DNA of 64,000 bases from Bacillus sp. FJAT-49736 (GTDB lineage Bacteria > Bacillota > Bacilli > Bacillales > Bacillaceae_C): contig NZ_JAGYPI010000004.1 in NCBI RefSeq assembly GCF_018343615.1, positions 187,588 to 251,587 of the forward strand, read 5' to 3'. The position numbers were made by a program, and so were the translations under genes. Shown here piece after piece: positions 53,234 to 64,000 of the stretch (positions within the stretch are counted from its first letter, which is position 1; each line of letters opens with the position of its first letter). The notes beneath the pieces were generated by a model that saw nothing but the letters and a program-made list of their open reading frames with translations, was not told the origin of the DNA and did not search any database.

Positions 53234-53815
53234 TTGAGTTTACAGCAATTATCTAAGGAAGATTTAAATGAAATGTCCCTCATTGAACTTGCTTATCAAG
53301 TAATGGAGGAGAAAAAGCAACCATATGCATTTTCGGATTTAGTCAATGAATTAGCGGGAATGCTGGGGTTATCGAAAGATGAGATTCGTTCTCGGATGGT
53401 TCAATTTTATACTGATTTAAATGTTGACGGCCGTTTCATCAGTTTAGGAGAAAATCGTTGGGGACTAAGAACTTGGTATCCGTATGATCAAATTGATGAA
53501 GAGATAGCTCCAACAGTTAAAACTAAAAAGAAAAAGGCTAAGAAGGCATATGAGGAAGAAGATGAGGATCTAGATTTAATGGATGAAGATCTAGACTATG
53601 ATGATTTGGATGACTTTGAAGACGAAGATCTCCTCGATGAGGAAGAAGAGGAAGAAGAGGAAGCAGAAGACTTCGTTGATTTAGACGAAGATGACGATGC
53701 TTTCGATGAAGATGATGAATTAATCGATGAAGATGAATATGATCTAGATGTCGATGATGAAGACGAGGAAGAAGAGGAAGAAGAAGAGTTTGATGAGGAC
53801 GAAGAAGACAAATAA
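53234..53815 (+). CDS. rpoE: RNA polymerase delta subunit RpoE
   Basis: Gram-positive-specific RNA polymerase subunit that speeds promoter and core recycling. The N-terminal HARE-HTH domain (about 1-90: LSKEDLNEMSLIELAYQVMEE, FYTDLNVDGRFISLGENRWGLRTWYP) is followed by a short basic stretch (KTKKKKAKKA). A roughly 90-residue intrinsically disordered tail almost entirely of Asp and Glu follows. TTG 53234 has AAAGGA 9 nt upstream and gives the family N terminus; the frame open from 53201 would add 11 residues without a site. Asp/Glu codon runs generate meaningless Ser-rich ORFs on the other strand. Confidence 0.93.
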   Translation: MSLQQLSKEDLNEMSLIELAYQVMEEKKQPYAFSDLVNELAGMLGLSKDEIRSRMVQFYTDLNVDGRFISLGENRWGLRTWYPYDQIDEEIAPTVKTKKKKAKKAYEEEDEDLDLMDEDLDYDDLDDFEDEDLLDEEEEEEEEAEDFVDLDEDDDAFDEDDELIDEDEYDLDVDDEDEEEEEEEEFDEDEEDK

Positions 53816-53820
53816 TCCTC

Positions 53821-53929
53821 TTGACTTCTTTCATGTAGACAGGTAGTATGTTATTTGGGCTCCTTAGAAAAGGAACTGACAATATAAATTAGCGCTCCCC
53901 TTGCATTTTATGCGAGAGGGGGCTTTTTT
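53821..53929 (+). promoter_or_regulatory. pyrG promoter and CTP-sensing attenuator
   Basis: TTGACT (53821-53826), 17 bp, TAGTAT (53844-53849), then after 7 bp the initial transcript GGGCTCC (from 53857). GGGC at the start site is the signature of reiterative G addition at low CTP, known for B. subtilis pyrG. A terminator with a C-rich left arm GCTCCCCT (53894-53901) and right arm AGGGGGC (53917-53923) plus six T lies 65 bp downstream. Poly-G at the 5' end would pair with the C-rich arm and prevent termination. Confidence 0.8.
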
Positions 53930-53993
53930 GTTTTTCAATTATATTGGAAAAGATCAAGTATCAAAATCAATACGTGAGGAACAATAAATTTGA

Positions 53994-55610
<1,617 letters not shown>

Positions 55611-55620
55611 AAAATAAATC

Positions 55621-55664
55621 AAAAGGATAGGTGAAGCTATATTAGCTGTGCCTATCCTTTTTTC
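55621..55664 (+). terminator. Terminator of pyrG
   Basis: AAAAGGATAGG (55621-55631) and CCTATCCTTTT (55651-55661) form an 11-bp stem with an inner GCT/AGC pair, then T-rich. Confidence 0.88.
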
Positions 55665-55687
55665 TTTAGGAAATTATCCGAATTTAA

Positions 55688-55868
55688 CCTTGTGGATGGT
55701 TTCATAATAAACTGTCTAAGTTAGCTTCAAGTGAAATTACATTTCAAACTTCACCCACACTAATTAGCTAGGGGATTTCTCCGTTCCTTTGTGGGCGAGG
55801 ATATGAGTGAAATAAGAATTACCAATTTCACTCATCCGTACGGCGATGTGCAAGATACCTCGCGCAAT
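55688..55868 (-). repeat. Dispersed repeat family 2, diverged copy
   Basis: On the minus strand, CTTGCACATCGCCGTACGGATGAGTGAAATTGG resembles the family start, and AATTTCAC/GTGAAATT-type dyads recur. The remainder is degenerate. It lies between pyrG and ywjG. Confidence 0.45.
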
Positions 55869-55874
55869 TGTTCT

Positions 55875-56405
55875 TTATATCTCCTCAAAATACTCCGATA
55901 TGATTTCGTCAAGCTGAAATTTCAAACAATGATAAATATAAAGCCCTATCAAAGCAGATGGAAATCCAACTCTTTCTCCAGTTTCTGAAGGAAGCATTGG
56001 TTTAATGAGCCTAGTATCTATATGAACATCTGCAAGATTCGCTAAATCTTCCTCTTCCTCACCAACTTTACCTGCTAAAGATGCGAAGGGAATACCTTTG
56101 TCTTTTAATTGATTTGCAAGTAACAAAGCTTCTTTATCTGTAGAAAAGCGTGTTGCGATGAGAACACGATCTGTTTCTGTAAGAAGGTCTATATTATTTA
56201 ATGGCACAGCATACTTTAGGGGTTCAGCACCATAAATGGCATCGGAACAAATCGCATTCATTTCTTGAAATCCTTTTATATAAATTTTTCCTTCCCCAAC
56301 CGCAGCTTGAGCTAAGAGTCTTGCTGCATCTTCAAGAGCTTCCTCTTCTTTTTCAAATATTCGCTGCTGTAAACCATTCAATTGAGTTAAAAACATTTTT
56401 AGCAA
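55875..56405 (-). CDS. ywjG: DUF2529 protein YwjG
   Basis: Soluble protein of 176 residues with a SIS-like alpha/beta pattern (GKIYIKGFQEMNAICSDAIYG, then TDRVLIATRFSTDKEALLLANQLKDKGIPFASLAG). It resembles phosphosugar-binding folds but has no assigned function. Position between pyrG and divergent spo0F is conserved in Bacilli. TTG 56405 is chosen with GAAAGGA 10 nt upstream; the ATG three codons later is possible. Confidence 0.78.
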   Translation of the reverse strand: MLKMFLTQLNGLQQRIFEKEEEALEDAARLLAQAAVGEGKIYIKGFQEMNAICSDAIYGAEPLKYAVPLNNIDLLTETDRVLIATRFSTDKEALLLANQLKDKGIPFASLAGKVGEEEEDLANLADVHIDTRLIKPMLPSETGERVGFPSALIGLYIYHCLKFQLDEIISEYFEEI

Positions 56406-56739
56406 GGTTTAACATTCCTTTCTCATGGGTATATTCAATTGTTTCCTTGTCCAGGCAAGATGAGCCATAATATTTTATTATTATAAAGAATTTGAAAGCC
56501 TTTTATATTTAGCAGGAGAAATATATACTTAAATAGAACTATATTAGAAGAATAATACATTTAATATCATAAAACAAAATTAAATACTTTTTAGAGCGGA
56601 GGTAGAGTTGCCCACAATTATCTATTTATGGAAAACAAATCCTGAAGTAATAAGCTCAAAAGTACTGTTGTTGGACAAAGGTAAAGACTAATCAAGTAGG
56701 TAGTACATATATTAACAGGAATAATAGGGGGGTAAAAAG

Positions 56740-57117
56740 ATGGGTGAAGAGAAAGAAAAAATACTGATTGTGGATGATCAGTTTGGTATTCGTATCTTAC
56801 TGAATGAAGTCCTGCAAAAGGAAGGGTATCGTACATTTCAAGCTGCCAATGGCGTACAAGCATTAGATATTACGGAAAAACATTCTCCCGATCTTGTGCT
56901 TTTGGATATGAAAATCCCCGGCATGGATGGAATTGAAATCTTAAAACGAATGAGGAAAATAGACCCGGACATTCGAGTAATTATCATGACTGCATATGGA
57001 GAGCTAGATATGATTCAGGAGGCAAAAGACCTTGGTGCACTAACCCATTTTGCCAAACCATTTGATATCGACGATATTCGTTCTGCAGTAAGAAACTATT
57101 TACCGTTAAAACAGTAA
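56740..57117 (+). CDS. spo0F: Sporulation response regulator Spo0F
   Basis: Single-domain receiver (125 residues) that accepts phosphate from sporulation kinases and passes it to Spo0B in the phosphorelay to Spo0A. Acidic pocket Asp12-Asp13, phospho-acceptor Asp56 in [11 protein letters not shown], Thr84 and Lys106 in HFAKPF are all present. No output domain. Two residues longer at the N terminus than B. subtilis Spo0F, hence the shifted numbering. GGGGGGT precedes the ATG. The kinase at 131-1390 is a plausible phosphodonor. Confidence 0.95.
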   Translation: MGEEKEKILIVDDQFGIRILLNEVLQKEGYRTFQAANGVQALDITEKHSPDLVLLDMKIPGMDGIEILKRMRKIDPDIRVIIMTAYGELDMIQEAKDLGALTHFAKPFDIDDIRSAVRNYLPLKQ

Positions 57118-57368
57118 TATTGCAAGTATAGTTATTTTATCCTGGACAGATATATAATATTTTTGTGGTTTCTCAGGCTTTTTTATACAAAAAGAAAAAT
57201 TTCAAATATTACTTCTTCGAAATATGGGTCTTACCTATTGGTAAAAAAAGCATCAGTTTGATATGATGAAAATGCCATAATAACCTGTATGAAGTCAAAA
57301 TGTTTGTGAATCATAATGATGAGGATAAGTGCTTAACATTTTGACAATGATTGAAGGAGGAAATTAGC

Positions 57369-58226
57369 ATGCCATTGGTTTCAATGAAAGAGATGCTTAA
57401 TAAAGCAAGAGATGGCCATTATGCGGTAGGTCAATTTAACATTAATAATCTTGAGTTTACTCAAGCTATTCTACTAGCTGCTCAAGAAGAAAATTCACCA
57501 GTAATCCTAGGTGTTTCTGAAGGAGCTGGCAAATATATCGGTGGTTTTAAAACAGTAGTAAAAATGGTCGAAGGATTAATGGAGGACTATAAAATTACTG
57601 TACCTGTTGCTATCCATCTCGATCACGGTTCAAGCTTTGAAAAATGTAAGGAAGCTATCGATGCTGGTTTTACATCTGTAATGATAGACGCTTCTCATCA
57701 CCCATTTGAAGAGAATGTTGAAATTACTTCAAAAGTAGTGGAATACGCTCACTCAAAAGGTGTTTCCGTTGAAGCTGAGCTAGGTACTGTCGGCGGACAA
57801 GAGGATGATGTTGTAGCGGATGGAATCATTTATGCAGATCCAAAGGAATGCCAAGAGTTGGTGAAACGGACTGGTATTGATACGCTAGCCCCTGCATTAG
57901 GTTCTGTACATGGCCCATATAAGGGAGAACCTAAACTAGGTTATAAGGAAATGGAAGAAATAGGTAATGCTACCGGGCTTCCACTAGTTCTTCACGGAGG
58001 AACAGGAATTCCAACTAAGGATATTCAAAAAGCCATTTCTTTAGGAACAGCTAAGATTAATGTAAATACTGAAAATCAAATTGCGTCTGCAAAGCGTGTT
58101 CGTGAGGTTCTTGCAGCTGATGCTGATATGTATGACCCACGTAAATATTTGGGACCTGCACGAGATGCTATTAAAGAAACAGTTATCGGTAAAATTCGTG
58201 AATTTGGTTCTTCCAATAAAGCATAA
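57369..58226 (+). CDS. fbaA: Class II fructose-1,6-bisphosphate aldolase FbaA
   Basis: Zinc-dependent glycolytic/gluconeogenic aldolase of 285 residues, as in B. subtilis. Motifs: [14 protein letters not shown] (catalytic Asp and zinc His), [24 protein letters not shown], and [13 protein letters not shown] plus KINVNTENQ for phosphate binding. ATG 57369 follows GAAGGAGG at 8 nt; the frame open from 57351 is not used. Preceded by a 250-bp AT-rich spacer in which no firm promoter was picked. Confidence 0.96.
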   Translation: MPLVSMKEMLNKARDGHYAVGQFNINNLEFTQAILLAAQEENSPVILGVSEGAGKYIGGFKTVVKMVEGLMEDYKITVPVAIHLDHGSSFEKCKEAIDAGFTSVMIDASHHPFEENVEITSKVVEYAHSKGVSVEAELGTVGGQEDDVVADGIIYADPKECQELVKRTGIDTLAPALGSVHGPYKGEPKLGYKEMEEIGNATGLPLVLHGGTGIPTKDIQKAISLGTAKINVNTENQIASAKRVREVLAADADMYDPRKYLGPARDAIKETVIGKIREFGSSNKA

Positions 58227-58271
58227 ATGAATTTGGCATAATCTATACAACCGTAGAATAAACATCAATGA

Positions 58272-58299
58272 GAAACCGCCTTTTTAAAAAGGCGGTTTC
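58272..58299 (+). terminator. Terminator of fbaA
   Basis: GAAACCGCC (58272-58280) and GGCGGTTTC (58291-58299) with TTTTT/AAAAA closing the loop, a 28-bp near-perfect palindrome. Confidence 0.8.
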
Positions 58300-58317
58300 C
58301 GTGTATTATTAATAGAA

Positions 58318-58490
58318 AAGCGAAAGTGCCTTGCTCATCGACGTATGGATGAGTGAAATTTGAAGTGCAATTTCACATTTGTAGTCTTCGATTGAGATAA
58401 AGGAAACACGGCGAGGAACGAGCCGATGTTGACTTATCGAGGAGAGGAGACGGAGAAATCCACTAGCCGATAGGCGCTATAGCTAGACAA
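58318..58490 (+). repeat. Dispersed repeat family 2, complete copy
   Basis: Runs from AAGCGAAAGTGCCTTGCTC to GGCGCTATAGCTAGACAA. AGTGCCTTGCTCATCG near the start and GCCGATAGGCGCTAT near the end are partly complementary, closing a large hairpin. Contains one GTGAAATT/AATTTCAC dyad (near 58353-58376). Confidence 0.72.
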
Positions 58491-58492
58491 AA

Positions 58493-58763
58493 AAAGCGAA
58501 AGTGCCTTGCTCATCGGCGTATGGATGAGTGAAATTTGAGGTGCCAATTTTACTTCGTGAAATTTGAAGTGCCAATTTCACTTGGTGAAATTTGAAGTGC
58601 CAATTTCACTTGGTGAAATTTGAAAAGCCAATTTCACTTGGTGAAATTTGAAAAGCCAATTTCACTTGGTGAAATTTGAAAAGCCAATTTCACTTGGTGA
58701 AATTTGAAAAGCCAATTTCACTTGGTGAAATTTGAAAAGCCAATTTCACTTGTAGCTAGACAA
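58493..58763 (+). repeat. Dispersed repeat family 2 copy with an internal eight-unit 28-bp expansion
   Basis: Starts like the preceding copy (AAGCGAAAGTGCCTTGCTC, ATCGGCGTATGGATGA) and ends in AGCTAGACAA. In place of the normal interior, 58529-58752 holds eight tandem 28-bp units starting at 58529, 58557, 58585, 58613, 58641, 58669, 58697 and 58725. The unit is GTGAAATTTGAAAAGCC plus AATTTCACTTG; each forms an 8-bp hairpin. Units 4-8 are identical and units 1-3 carry GTGCC-type loops like the parental dyad. Confidence 0.88.
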
Positions 58764-58819
58764 TAATAAAAGATAAACCAAATGTCATCAATGGGATTAT
58801 TAGAAACGGAGTGGGAAAA

Positions 58820-59461
58820 ATGAAGTTTTTTATTGATACAGCAAATATTAAGGAAATAGAAATGGCCTATGAATTGGGAGTGATTGCAGGAGTTACAACT
58901 AATCCTTCTCTGGTAGCAAAAGAAAATATTTCTTTTGAAGAACGATTAAAAGAGATCACACAATTAGTCCCTGGATCGGTAAGTGCGGAAGTAATCGCTT
59001 TAGATGCAGAAGGGATGATCAGAGAAGGAAGGGAATTGGCGAAAATTGCCCCAAATATAACAATCAAAGTTCCGATGACTCCGGAAGGTTTGAAGGCAGT
59101 ACACGTATTTTCAAAAGAAGGTATAAAAACAAATGTAACGTTGATCTTCAGTGCTAATCAGGCATTAATGGCAGCAAGGGCAGGTGCTTCATATGTTTCA
59201 CCATTTGTTGGACGTTTAGATGACATTGGTCAAGAAGGAATGGAACTAGTAAGAACCATCGCGGAAATTTTTGCAATTCACGAGATTGATACAGAAATTA
59301 TTGCAGCCTCTATTCGCCATCCTCAGCATGTTACAGAAGCAGCTTTAGCGGGAGCACATATTGCTACTATACCATACAAAGTAATTATGCAGTTATTTCA
59401 GCATCCGTTAACGGATAAAGGTATTGAGGCATTTTTAAACGATTGGAATAATAGAAAGTAA
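58820..59461 (+). CDS. tal: Transaldolase (TalC/YwjH type)
   Basis: Pentose phosphate pathway transaldolase of the short, decameric TalC/fructose-6-phosphate aldolase family, 213 residues. [35 protein letters not shown] forms the first strands, Lys83 in NITIKVPMT is the Schiff-base residue, and [11 protein letters not shown] and [18 protein letters not shown] complete the barrel. ATG 58820 follows ACGGAGTGGG; the frame from 58811 adds three residues over the site. Next to fbaA and glpX, so central carbon genes cluster here. Confidence 0.93.
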   Translation: MKFFIDTANIKEIEMAYELGVIAGVTTNPSLVAKENISFEERLKEITQLVPGSVSAEVIALDAEGMIREGRELAKIAPNITIKVPMTPEGLKAVHVFSKEGIKTNVTLIFSANQALMAARAGASYVSPFVGRLDDIGQEGMELVRTIAEIFAIHEIDTEIIAASIRHPQHVTEAALAGAHIATIPYKVIMQLFQHPLTDKGIEAFLNDWNNRK

Positions 59462-59540
59462 GAAATAGAAATTATTATTTCTTGATATATAATAAGTAAT
59501 AATATAGAAATAAAATACACAAATGTTCTTTACATGTATT

Positions 59541-59569
59541 TTGATATTTTAGTTTATACTAAATACGAT
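59541..59569 (+). promoter_or_regulatory. Candidate promoter of murA2
   Basis: TTGATA (59541-59546), 17 bp, TACGAT (59564-59569), about 75 bp before the start codon. Confidence 0.4.
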
Positions 59570-59641
59570 ACTGTCTTTTTATTTTATTAAAAATTGGTAA
59601 TTTAACCCATTTATTTATAAAGCCGTGGAAGGGAGTTTAAA

Positions 59642-60925
59642 ATGGAAAAGCTTAAAATTGCAGGAGGATATCCACTCAAAGGTACAATAAAAGTAAGTGG
59701 CGCTAAAAACAGTGCAGTTGCTTTAATACCTGCTACCATCTTAGCAGAATCCCCTGTAACAATTGAAGGACTACCTGATATTTCTGATGTACAAATTTTA
59801 AAGTCATTATTAGAAGAAATAGGTGGAAAGGTTACATTTGAAAATGGCGACATGATGGTAGATCCGCGTTCAATGGTTTCCATGCCGCTTCCAAATGGTA
59901 AGGTAAAGAAACTACGTGCCTCCTATTATTTAATGGGAGCCATGCTTGGCAGATTTAAAAAAGCTGTTATTGGATTACCAGGAGGATGCCATCTGGGACC
60001 ACGTCCAATTGATCAACATATTAAGGGATTTGAAGCGCTTGGAGCTAAAATTACAAATGAGCAAGGTGCCATTTATTTACGTGCTGATGAACTAATTGGT
60101 GCACGTATTTATCTTGATGTAGTAAGTGTTGGGGCAACCATCAATATAATGCTAGCGGCTGTAAGAGCTAAAGGAAAAACAATTATCGAAAATGCGGCAA
60201 AAGAACCGGAAATTATTGATGTTGCAACGCTTTTAACCAATATGGGAGCAAAAATTAAGGGTGCGGGAACAGATGTTATTCGTATTGAAGGGGTAGAAAA
60301 TCTTTCAGGCTGCAGACATACAATTATCCCCGACCGGATTGAAGCTGGAACCTATATGATATTAGGAGCAGCTGCCGGAGAAGGTGTCCTTATTGATAAT
60401 GTCATTCCACATCACATGGAATCATTAATTGCTAAATTAAGAGAAATGGGAGTACCGATAGAAACTGGTGATGAGCAAATTTATATCGGAAAAGGGGATA
60501 ATTTAAAGGCTGTCGATATTAAGACTTTAGTCTATCCTGGATTTCCAACTGATTTGCAACAGCCATTTACATCGCTGTTAACAAGAGCGGAAGGTTCAGC
60601 TGTTGTTACGGATACTATATATTCCGCAAGATTTAAGCATATTGATGAACTAAGAAGAATGAATGCAAATATAAAGGTTGAGGGAAGAGCAGCGATTGTG
60701 AATGGCCCTGTAACTTTACAAGGAGCGAAAGTGAAAGCAAGTGATCTTCGTGCTGGAGCTGCTCTCGTCATAGCTGGGCTTATGGCGGAAGGAATTACGG
60801 AAGTAACAGGTCTGGAACATATTGACAGAGGTTATAGCAATTTAGTTGAAAAACTAAATGGATTAGGTGCTACCATCTGGCGCGAACAAATGACAGAAGA
60901 AGAAATTGAACAACTTAAAAATTAA
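59642..60925 (+). CDS. murZ: UDP-N-acetylglucosamine 1-carboxyvinyltransferase (second copy, MurZ/MurAB)
   Basis: First committed step of peptidoglycan synthesis: transfers enolpyruvate from PEP to UDP-GlcNAc. The 427-residue inside-out barrel has Lys22-Asn23 in SGAKNSAV, the PEP-reactive, fosfomycin-target Cys116 in [15 protein letters not shown], and the UDP-binding C-terminal lobe ([18 protein letters not shown]). Bacilli carry two paralogues; the one between tal and glpX is MurAB/MurZ, the accessory enzyme. GAAGGGAG precedes the ATG. Confidence 0.93.
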   Translation: MEKLKIAGGYPLKGTIKVSGAKNSAVALIPATILAESPVTIEGLPDISDVQILKSLLEEIGGKVTFENGDMMVDPRSMVSMPLPNGKVKKLRASYYLMGAMLGRFKKAVIGLPGGCHLGPRPIDQHIKGFEALGAKITNEQGAIYLRADELIGARIYLDVVSVGATINIMLAAVRAKGKTIIENAAKEPEIIDVATLLTNMGAKIKGAGTDVIRIEGVENLSGCRHTIIPDRIEAGTYMILGAAAGEGVLIDNVIPHHMESLIAKLREMGVPIETGDEQIYIGKGDNLKAVDIKTLVYPGFPTDLQQPFTSLLTRAEGSAVVTDTIYSARFKHIDELRRMNANIKVEGRAAIVNGPVTLQGAKVKASDLRAGAALVIAGLMAEGITEVTGLEHIDRGYSNLVEKLNGLGATIWREQMTEEEIEQLKN

Positions 60926-60949
60926 TGTGTATTATTCCCTACTATTAAC

Positions 60950-61015
60950 TAATTGGTGTAACACATTGTATTGCAAATGTGCTATAATAAATATGTGAAT
61001 GTGATATACCAATTA
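60950..61015 (+). promoter_or_regulatory. glpX promoter inside a wide inverted repeat
   Basis: An extended -10 element TGCTATAAT (60980-60988) sits at the centre of TAATTGGTGTA (60950-60960) and TATACCAATTA (61005-61015), inverted with one mismatch. A smaller dyad CACATT/AATGTG overlaps the -35 area. Confidence 0.45.
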
Positions 61016-61060
61016 ATGTATTTGAAGAAATTCGTTTAACAATAGTAGGGGGAAATATTA

Positions 61061-62026
61061 ATGGAAAGAAGTTTATCAATGGAGCTTGTTCGTGTTACAG
61101 AAGCAGCTGCTCTTGCCTCTGCAAGGTGGATGGGACTAGGCAAAAAGGATGAAGCAGACGGGGCGGCAACTTCTGCGATGCGCGACGTGTTTGATACGAT
61201 TCCAATGAAGGGCACGGTTGTCATTGGGGAAGGTGAAATGGACGAGGCTCCAATGCTCTATATTGGCGAAAAGCTCGGTACCGGTTACGGTCCTCGCGTG
61301 GATGTAGCGGTGGATCCGTTAGAAGGGACGAATATTGTTGCTTCCGGAGGGTGGAATGCACTTGCGGTTTTAGCAATTGCGGATCACGGAAACCTTCTTC
61401 ATGCACCAGATATGTACATGGAAAAAATAGCTGTAGGACCAGAAGCTGTTGGTCAAATAGATATTAATGCTCCTATTATTGATAACTTAAAAGCAGTAGC
61501 TAAGGCGAAAAATAAAGACGTTGAAGACGTAGTAGCAACCGTCTTAAATCGTCCGCGACATGAGCATATTATCGCCCAGCTTCGTGAGGCTGGCGCCAGG
61601 ATTAAGTTGATAAACGATGGTGATGTAGCAGGTGCTATCAATACTGCATTCGATCATACGGGAGTAGATATCTTATTTGGTTCAGGCGGTGCACCCGAGG
61701 GAGTTATTGCAGCAGTTGCGTTGAAATGTCTTGGTGGTGAGATACAAGGCAGACTTATACCGCAAAACGATGCAGAGATAGAACGCTGCAAGGGCATGGG
61801 ACTAGATATTCAAAAAGTTTTAAGAATGAATGACTTAGTTCGCGGGGATGATGCCATTTTTTCTGCGACAGGTGTAACTGACGGAGAATTATTGCGCGGT
61901 GTACAATTTAAGGGCTCCCATGGGTCTACACATTCCATTGTTATGCGTGCTAAATCTGGGACTGTTCGCTTTATTGAAGGTCAACATAGTTTGAAGAAGA
62001 AGCCTAATCTCGTAATAAAACCATAA
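61061..62026 (+). CDS. glpX: Class II fructose-1,6-bisphosphatase GlpX
   Basis: Metal-dependent gluconeogenic phosphatase of 321 residues. [14 protein letters not shown] and [24 protein letters not shown] supply the metal and substrate-binding acidic residues (Glu, Asp-Pro-x-Glu-Gly-Thr). The C-terminal half has [27 protein letters not shown]. Matches ywjI of B. subtilis by place between murAB and rho. Starts at ATG 61061 after AGGGGGAAAT. Shares substrate with FbaA 3 kb upstream. Confidence 0.93.
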   Translation: MERSLSMELVRVTEAAALASARWMGLGKKDEADGAATSAMRDVFDTIPMKGTVVIGEGEMDEAPMLYIGEKLGTGYGPRVDVAVDPLEGTNIVASGGWNALAVLAIADHGNLLHAPDMYMEKIAVGPEAVGQIDINAPIIDNLKAVAKAKNKDVEDVVATVLNRPRHEHIIAQLREAGARIKLINDGDVAGAINTAFDHTGVDILFGSGGAPEGVIAAVALKCLGGEIQGRLIPQNDAEIERCKGMGLDIQKVLRMNDLVRGDDAIFSATGVTDGELLRGVQFKGSHGSTHSIVMRAKSGTVRFIEGQHSLKKKPNLVIKP

Positions 62027-62235
62027 TTAAGGGAAAATCCCAAGGTGGTTGACTAAAAAACAGCCACCTAATATTACAACTCATTTCCCCTTATGATTTT
62101 ACCACTTTTCTAGCTTCAAATAATTGAGAAAGAGGATTAGTATTTACTCTCTTCCTTTCATTTTCCTTCAATTCCTCCTTTTCATATTGATTCTTTTCTA
62201 TAAATATGGTTAAAATATATATTGTTTTATAAAGA

Positions 62236-62568
62236 CTATCTTCATATAGTTTGTTGCTTTTTGTAATTGATTATAAATGTCCTAATATAGTCCTTACTTC
62301 GGTGTATATCTTCTTAAAAAGGCTATAGTATTTGCAAAAAAAGGATGTTAAAAAGGTATTTATCTACAAAAGCATTCAAGTATAAGGATAGTGCGCTTTG
62401 TAAAAGTTGTCTTTATGCAGGTTTTGTTTTGCTTACTTTGTTAAGAATACTATTGAGGCTTCATTTTTGGCATCTTTTCTCCCATGAAAGAATTCATTTC
62501 AAGGCTAATGGAATAAATAAATAGATTTCCTTCTCAAGAAGTTATAAAGTATAAGAAAAGAGCTTTTT
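62236..62568. repeat. Two adjoining diverged copies of repeat family 1 before rho
   Basis: The first part has CTTCGGTGTATATCTTCTT and TATCTACAAAAGC. The second has GGCATCTTTTCTCCC, AGTTATAAAGTATAAG and ends AAAAGAGCTTTTTT. These are family blocks in the normal order, twice. They occupy half of the 670-bp gap between glpX and rho; the rest is AT-rich and should hold the rho promoter and leader. Confidence 0.45.
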
Positions 62569-62697
62569 TAAATGAAATAGTAGGAATGTAAATTATGCAC
62601 TTCGTAAACTTCGCAATCTTCAGTCTTTTCAAATAATCTGACAAAAATTATTTTCCAGCCAATTTAAAAACCAAAAAACTAAAAGTGTGGTGTATGT

Positions 62698-63987
62698 ATG
62701 GAAGGTTTAACAATTACAAATCTAGAGAATATGACCTTAAAAGAGCTATATTCATTAGCTCGTGAATATAAAATTTCTTATTATAGTAAATTGACAAAGA
62801 AGGAACTTATTTTTGCTATTTTAAAAGCTAGGGCAGAACAAGAAGGTTATTTTTTTATGGAAGGTGTTCTGGAAATTATTCAGTCAGAGGGTTTTGGATT
62901 CCTAAGACCGATTAATTACTCACCTAGCTCTGAGGACATTTACATTTCAGCATCGCAAATCCGCAGGTTTGATTTACGAAATGGAGATAAAGTATCTGGT
63001 AAAGTTCGCCCTCCAAAAGAAAATGAACGATACTACGGTTTATTGCATGTAGAAGCGGTAAATGGAGATAATCCTGAGTCTGCAAAAGAACGCGTTCATT
63101 TCCCTGCCTTGACGCCGCTATACCCTGATCGTCAAATAAACTTAGAAACAACTTCTTCCAAGCTATCTACGAGGATTATGGATTTAATTGCACCGGTTGG
63201 TTTTGGACAGCGTGGATTAATTGTTGCACCTCCGAAAGCGGGAAAAACGATTCTTTTAAAAGAAATTGCCAACTCAATAACAGAGAATCATCCAGAAGCG
63301 GAATTAATCGTATTGTTAATTGATGAACGTCCTGAGGAAGTAACGGATATCGAACGTTCCGTTGCTGCGGAAGTAGTCAGTTCAACGTTTGATGAGGTTC
63401 CTGAAAATCATATAAAAGTAGCGGAATTAGTGCTGGAAAGAGCTATGAGGCTAGTTGAACATAAGAGAGATGTTATTATTCTTATGGATAGTATTACGCG
63501 TTTAGCGCGTGCCTACAACTTAGTTATTCCTCCAAGTGGACGAACTTTATCAGGTGGTATCGACCCAGCAGCGTTCCATAGACCAAAGCGATTTTTCGGG
63601 GCAGCCCGTAATATTGAAGAGGGCGGTAGTTTAACCATTCTTGCAACTGCACTAGTGGACACTGGTTCAAGAATGGATGATGTAATTTACGAAGAGTTTA
63701 AAGGTACAGGTAATATGGAGCTTCATTTAGATCGAGGATTAGCAGAAAAACGGATATTCCCTGCTATTGATATTCGTCGATCTGGTACACGTAAGGAAGA
63801 GCTCCTAATTCCGAAAGAACATTTAGACAAGCTATGGGCAATACGGAAATCTATGACTGATACGCCGGATTTTGCCGAAAAACTTTTGCGTAGGCTTAGA
63901 CAGACAAAATCCAATCAAGAATTTTTTGATGTGTTGACAGTGGAGATGAAGAAAACTTCCTCTAGTCCTGGAAGAAGAACTGTTTAG
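62698..63987 (+). CDS. rho: Transcription termination factor Rho
   Basis: Hexameric RNA-dependent ATPase helicase that ends transcription at C-rich unstructured RNA. The 429 residues comprise an N-terminal helix bundle ([29 protein letters not shown]), a cold-shock RNA-binding domain ([29 protein letters not shown]), Walker A APPKAGKT, Walker [15 protein letters not shown]-loop [20 protein letters not shown] and R-loop [11 protein letters not shown]. Complete within the window. The ATG at 62698 has only a weak site (AGTGTGGTG). rpmE, expected next in Bacilli, lies outside. Confidence 0.96.
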   Translation: MEGLTITNLENMTLKELYSLAREYKISYYSKLTKKELIFAILKARAEQEGYFFMEGVLEIIQSEGFGFLRPINYSPSSEDIYISASQIRRFDLRNGDKVSGKVRPPKENERYYGLLHVEAVNGDNPESAKERVHFPALTPLYPDRQINLETTSSKLSTRIMDLIAPVGFGQRGLIVAPPKAGKTILLKEIANSITENHPEAELIVLLIDERPEEVTDIERSVAAEVVSSTFDEVPENHIKVAELVLERAMRLVEHKRDVIILMDSITRLARAYNLVIPPSGRTLSGGIDPAAFHRPKRFFGAARNIEEGGSLTILATALVDTGSRMDDVIYEEFKGTGNMELHLDRGLAEKRIFPAIDIRRSGTRKEELLIPKEHLDKLWAIRKSMTDTPDFAEKLLRRLRQTKSNQEFFDVLTVEMKKTSSSPGRRTV

Positions 63988-64000
63988 ATAAATGGTAGTA

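Noticed and set aside
53538-53882. Ser-rich and His/Leu-rich frames opposite rpoE
   Set aside because: They are the complement of the Asp/Glu codon repeats encoding the acidic tail of the delta subunit.
56669-56680. Spo0A box upstream of spo0F
   Set aside because: TTTGTCCAA on the minus strand has one core mismatch to TGTCGAA; expected biologically but too weak to list.
58529-58752. CRISPR array (28-bp repeats)
   Set aside because: Units are directly adjacent with no spacers; they are an expansion within a dispersed repeat.

Overview
The window is a low-GC Gram-positive chromosome segment, almost certainly from an endospore-forming Bacillaceae. The evidence is the gene content (gerQ, rsfA, pbpG, spo0F, hemQ, bshB2, the RNA polymerase delta subunit, two-subunit BmrCD), the strong AAAGGAGG-type ribosome binding sites with frequent GTG and TTG starts, and gene order. 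From about 16.2 kb to the end the order closely follows the ywd-ywf-ywg-ywh-ywi-ywj arc of Bacillus subtilis. Nothing looks like a prophage, a large island, a CRISPR array or an rRNA/tRNA cluster.

Layout. 0.1-8.1 kb: a PAS sensor kinase, recQ, an orphan pair of oligopeptide-type ABC permeases, a HAD phosphatase and a frameshifted RDD membrane protein. 8.2-10.5 kb (minus): bacillithiol deacetylase bshB2 with yojF, then pdxK. 10.7-12.2 kb: an RsgA-family ribosome-assembly GTPase behind a structured leader containing a 30-codon ORF. 12.5-15.3 kb: VOC protein, mobA, moaE, moaD, moeB. 15.5-20.7 kb: stress protein, a parS-like site flanked by Spo0A boxes, ywdI, ywdK, gerQ, hemQ, pta, lipL. 20.9-25.0 kb: leader peptide/attenuator and the BmrCD-type heterodimeric ABC exporter. 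25.2-34.3 kb: rsfA, ywfO, ywgA, ywhB, ywhC, ywhD, pbpG, speE, speB. 35.2-40.5 kb: TauE-type permease, ywiB, argS, a large beta-propeller lipoprotein and a decayed lipoprotein fragment. 40.7-52.9 kb: a minor cardiolipin synthase, then a fatty/short-chain acyl-CoA module (fadF, thiolase, 3-hydroxybutyryl-CoA dehydrogenase, two acyl-CoA dehydrogenases, TetR regulator, fused isobutyryl-CoA mutase). 53.2-64 kb: rpoE, pyrG, ywjG, spo0F, fbaA, tal, murA2, glpX, rho.

Regulation that can be read directly: two leader-peptide attenuators (upstream of the RsgA GTPase and of bmrCD), each with an ORF segment complementary to the 5' arm of a following hairpin; a pyrG leader with the GGGCTCC start expected for reiterative-transcription control; two related operator-like sites plus CodY-like and cre-like sites in the acyl-CoA module; and a 15/16 match to parS bracketed by perfect inverted TGTCGAA Spo0A boxes.

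The intergenic regions are rich in repeats: a dispersed 150-190 bp family with inverted-repeat ends (at least seven copies, one supplying the recQ stop codon), a second dispersed family ending in AGCTAGACAA in which one copy has expanded an internal 28-bp hairpin to eight units, a ten-unit 52-bp tandem array, and scattered 21-bp CCCG repeats. The RsgA leader and the parS/Spo0A-box composite are the most unusual signals. All alignments and pairings were made by eye.
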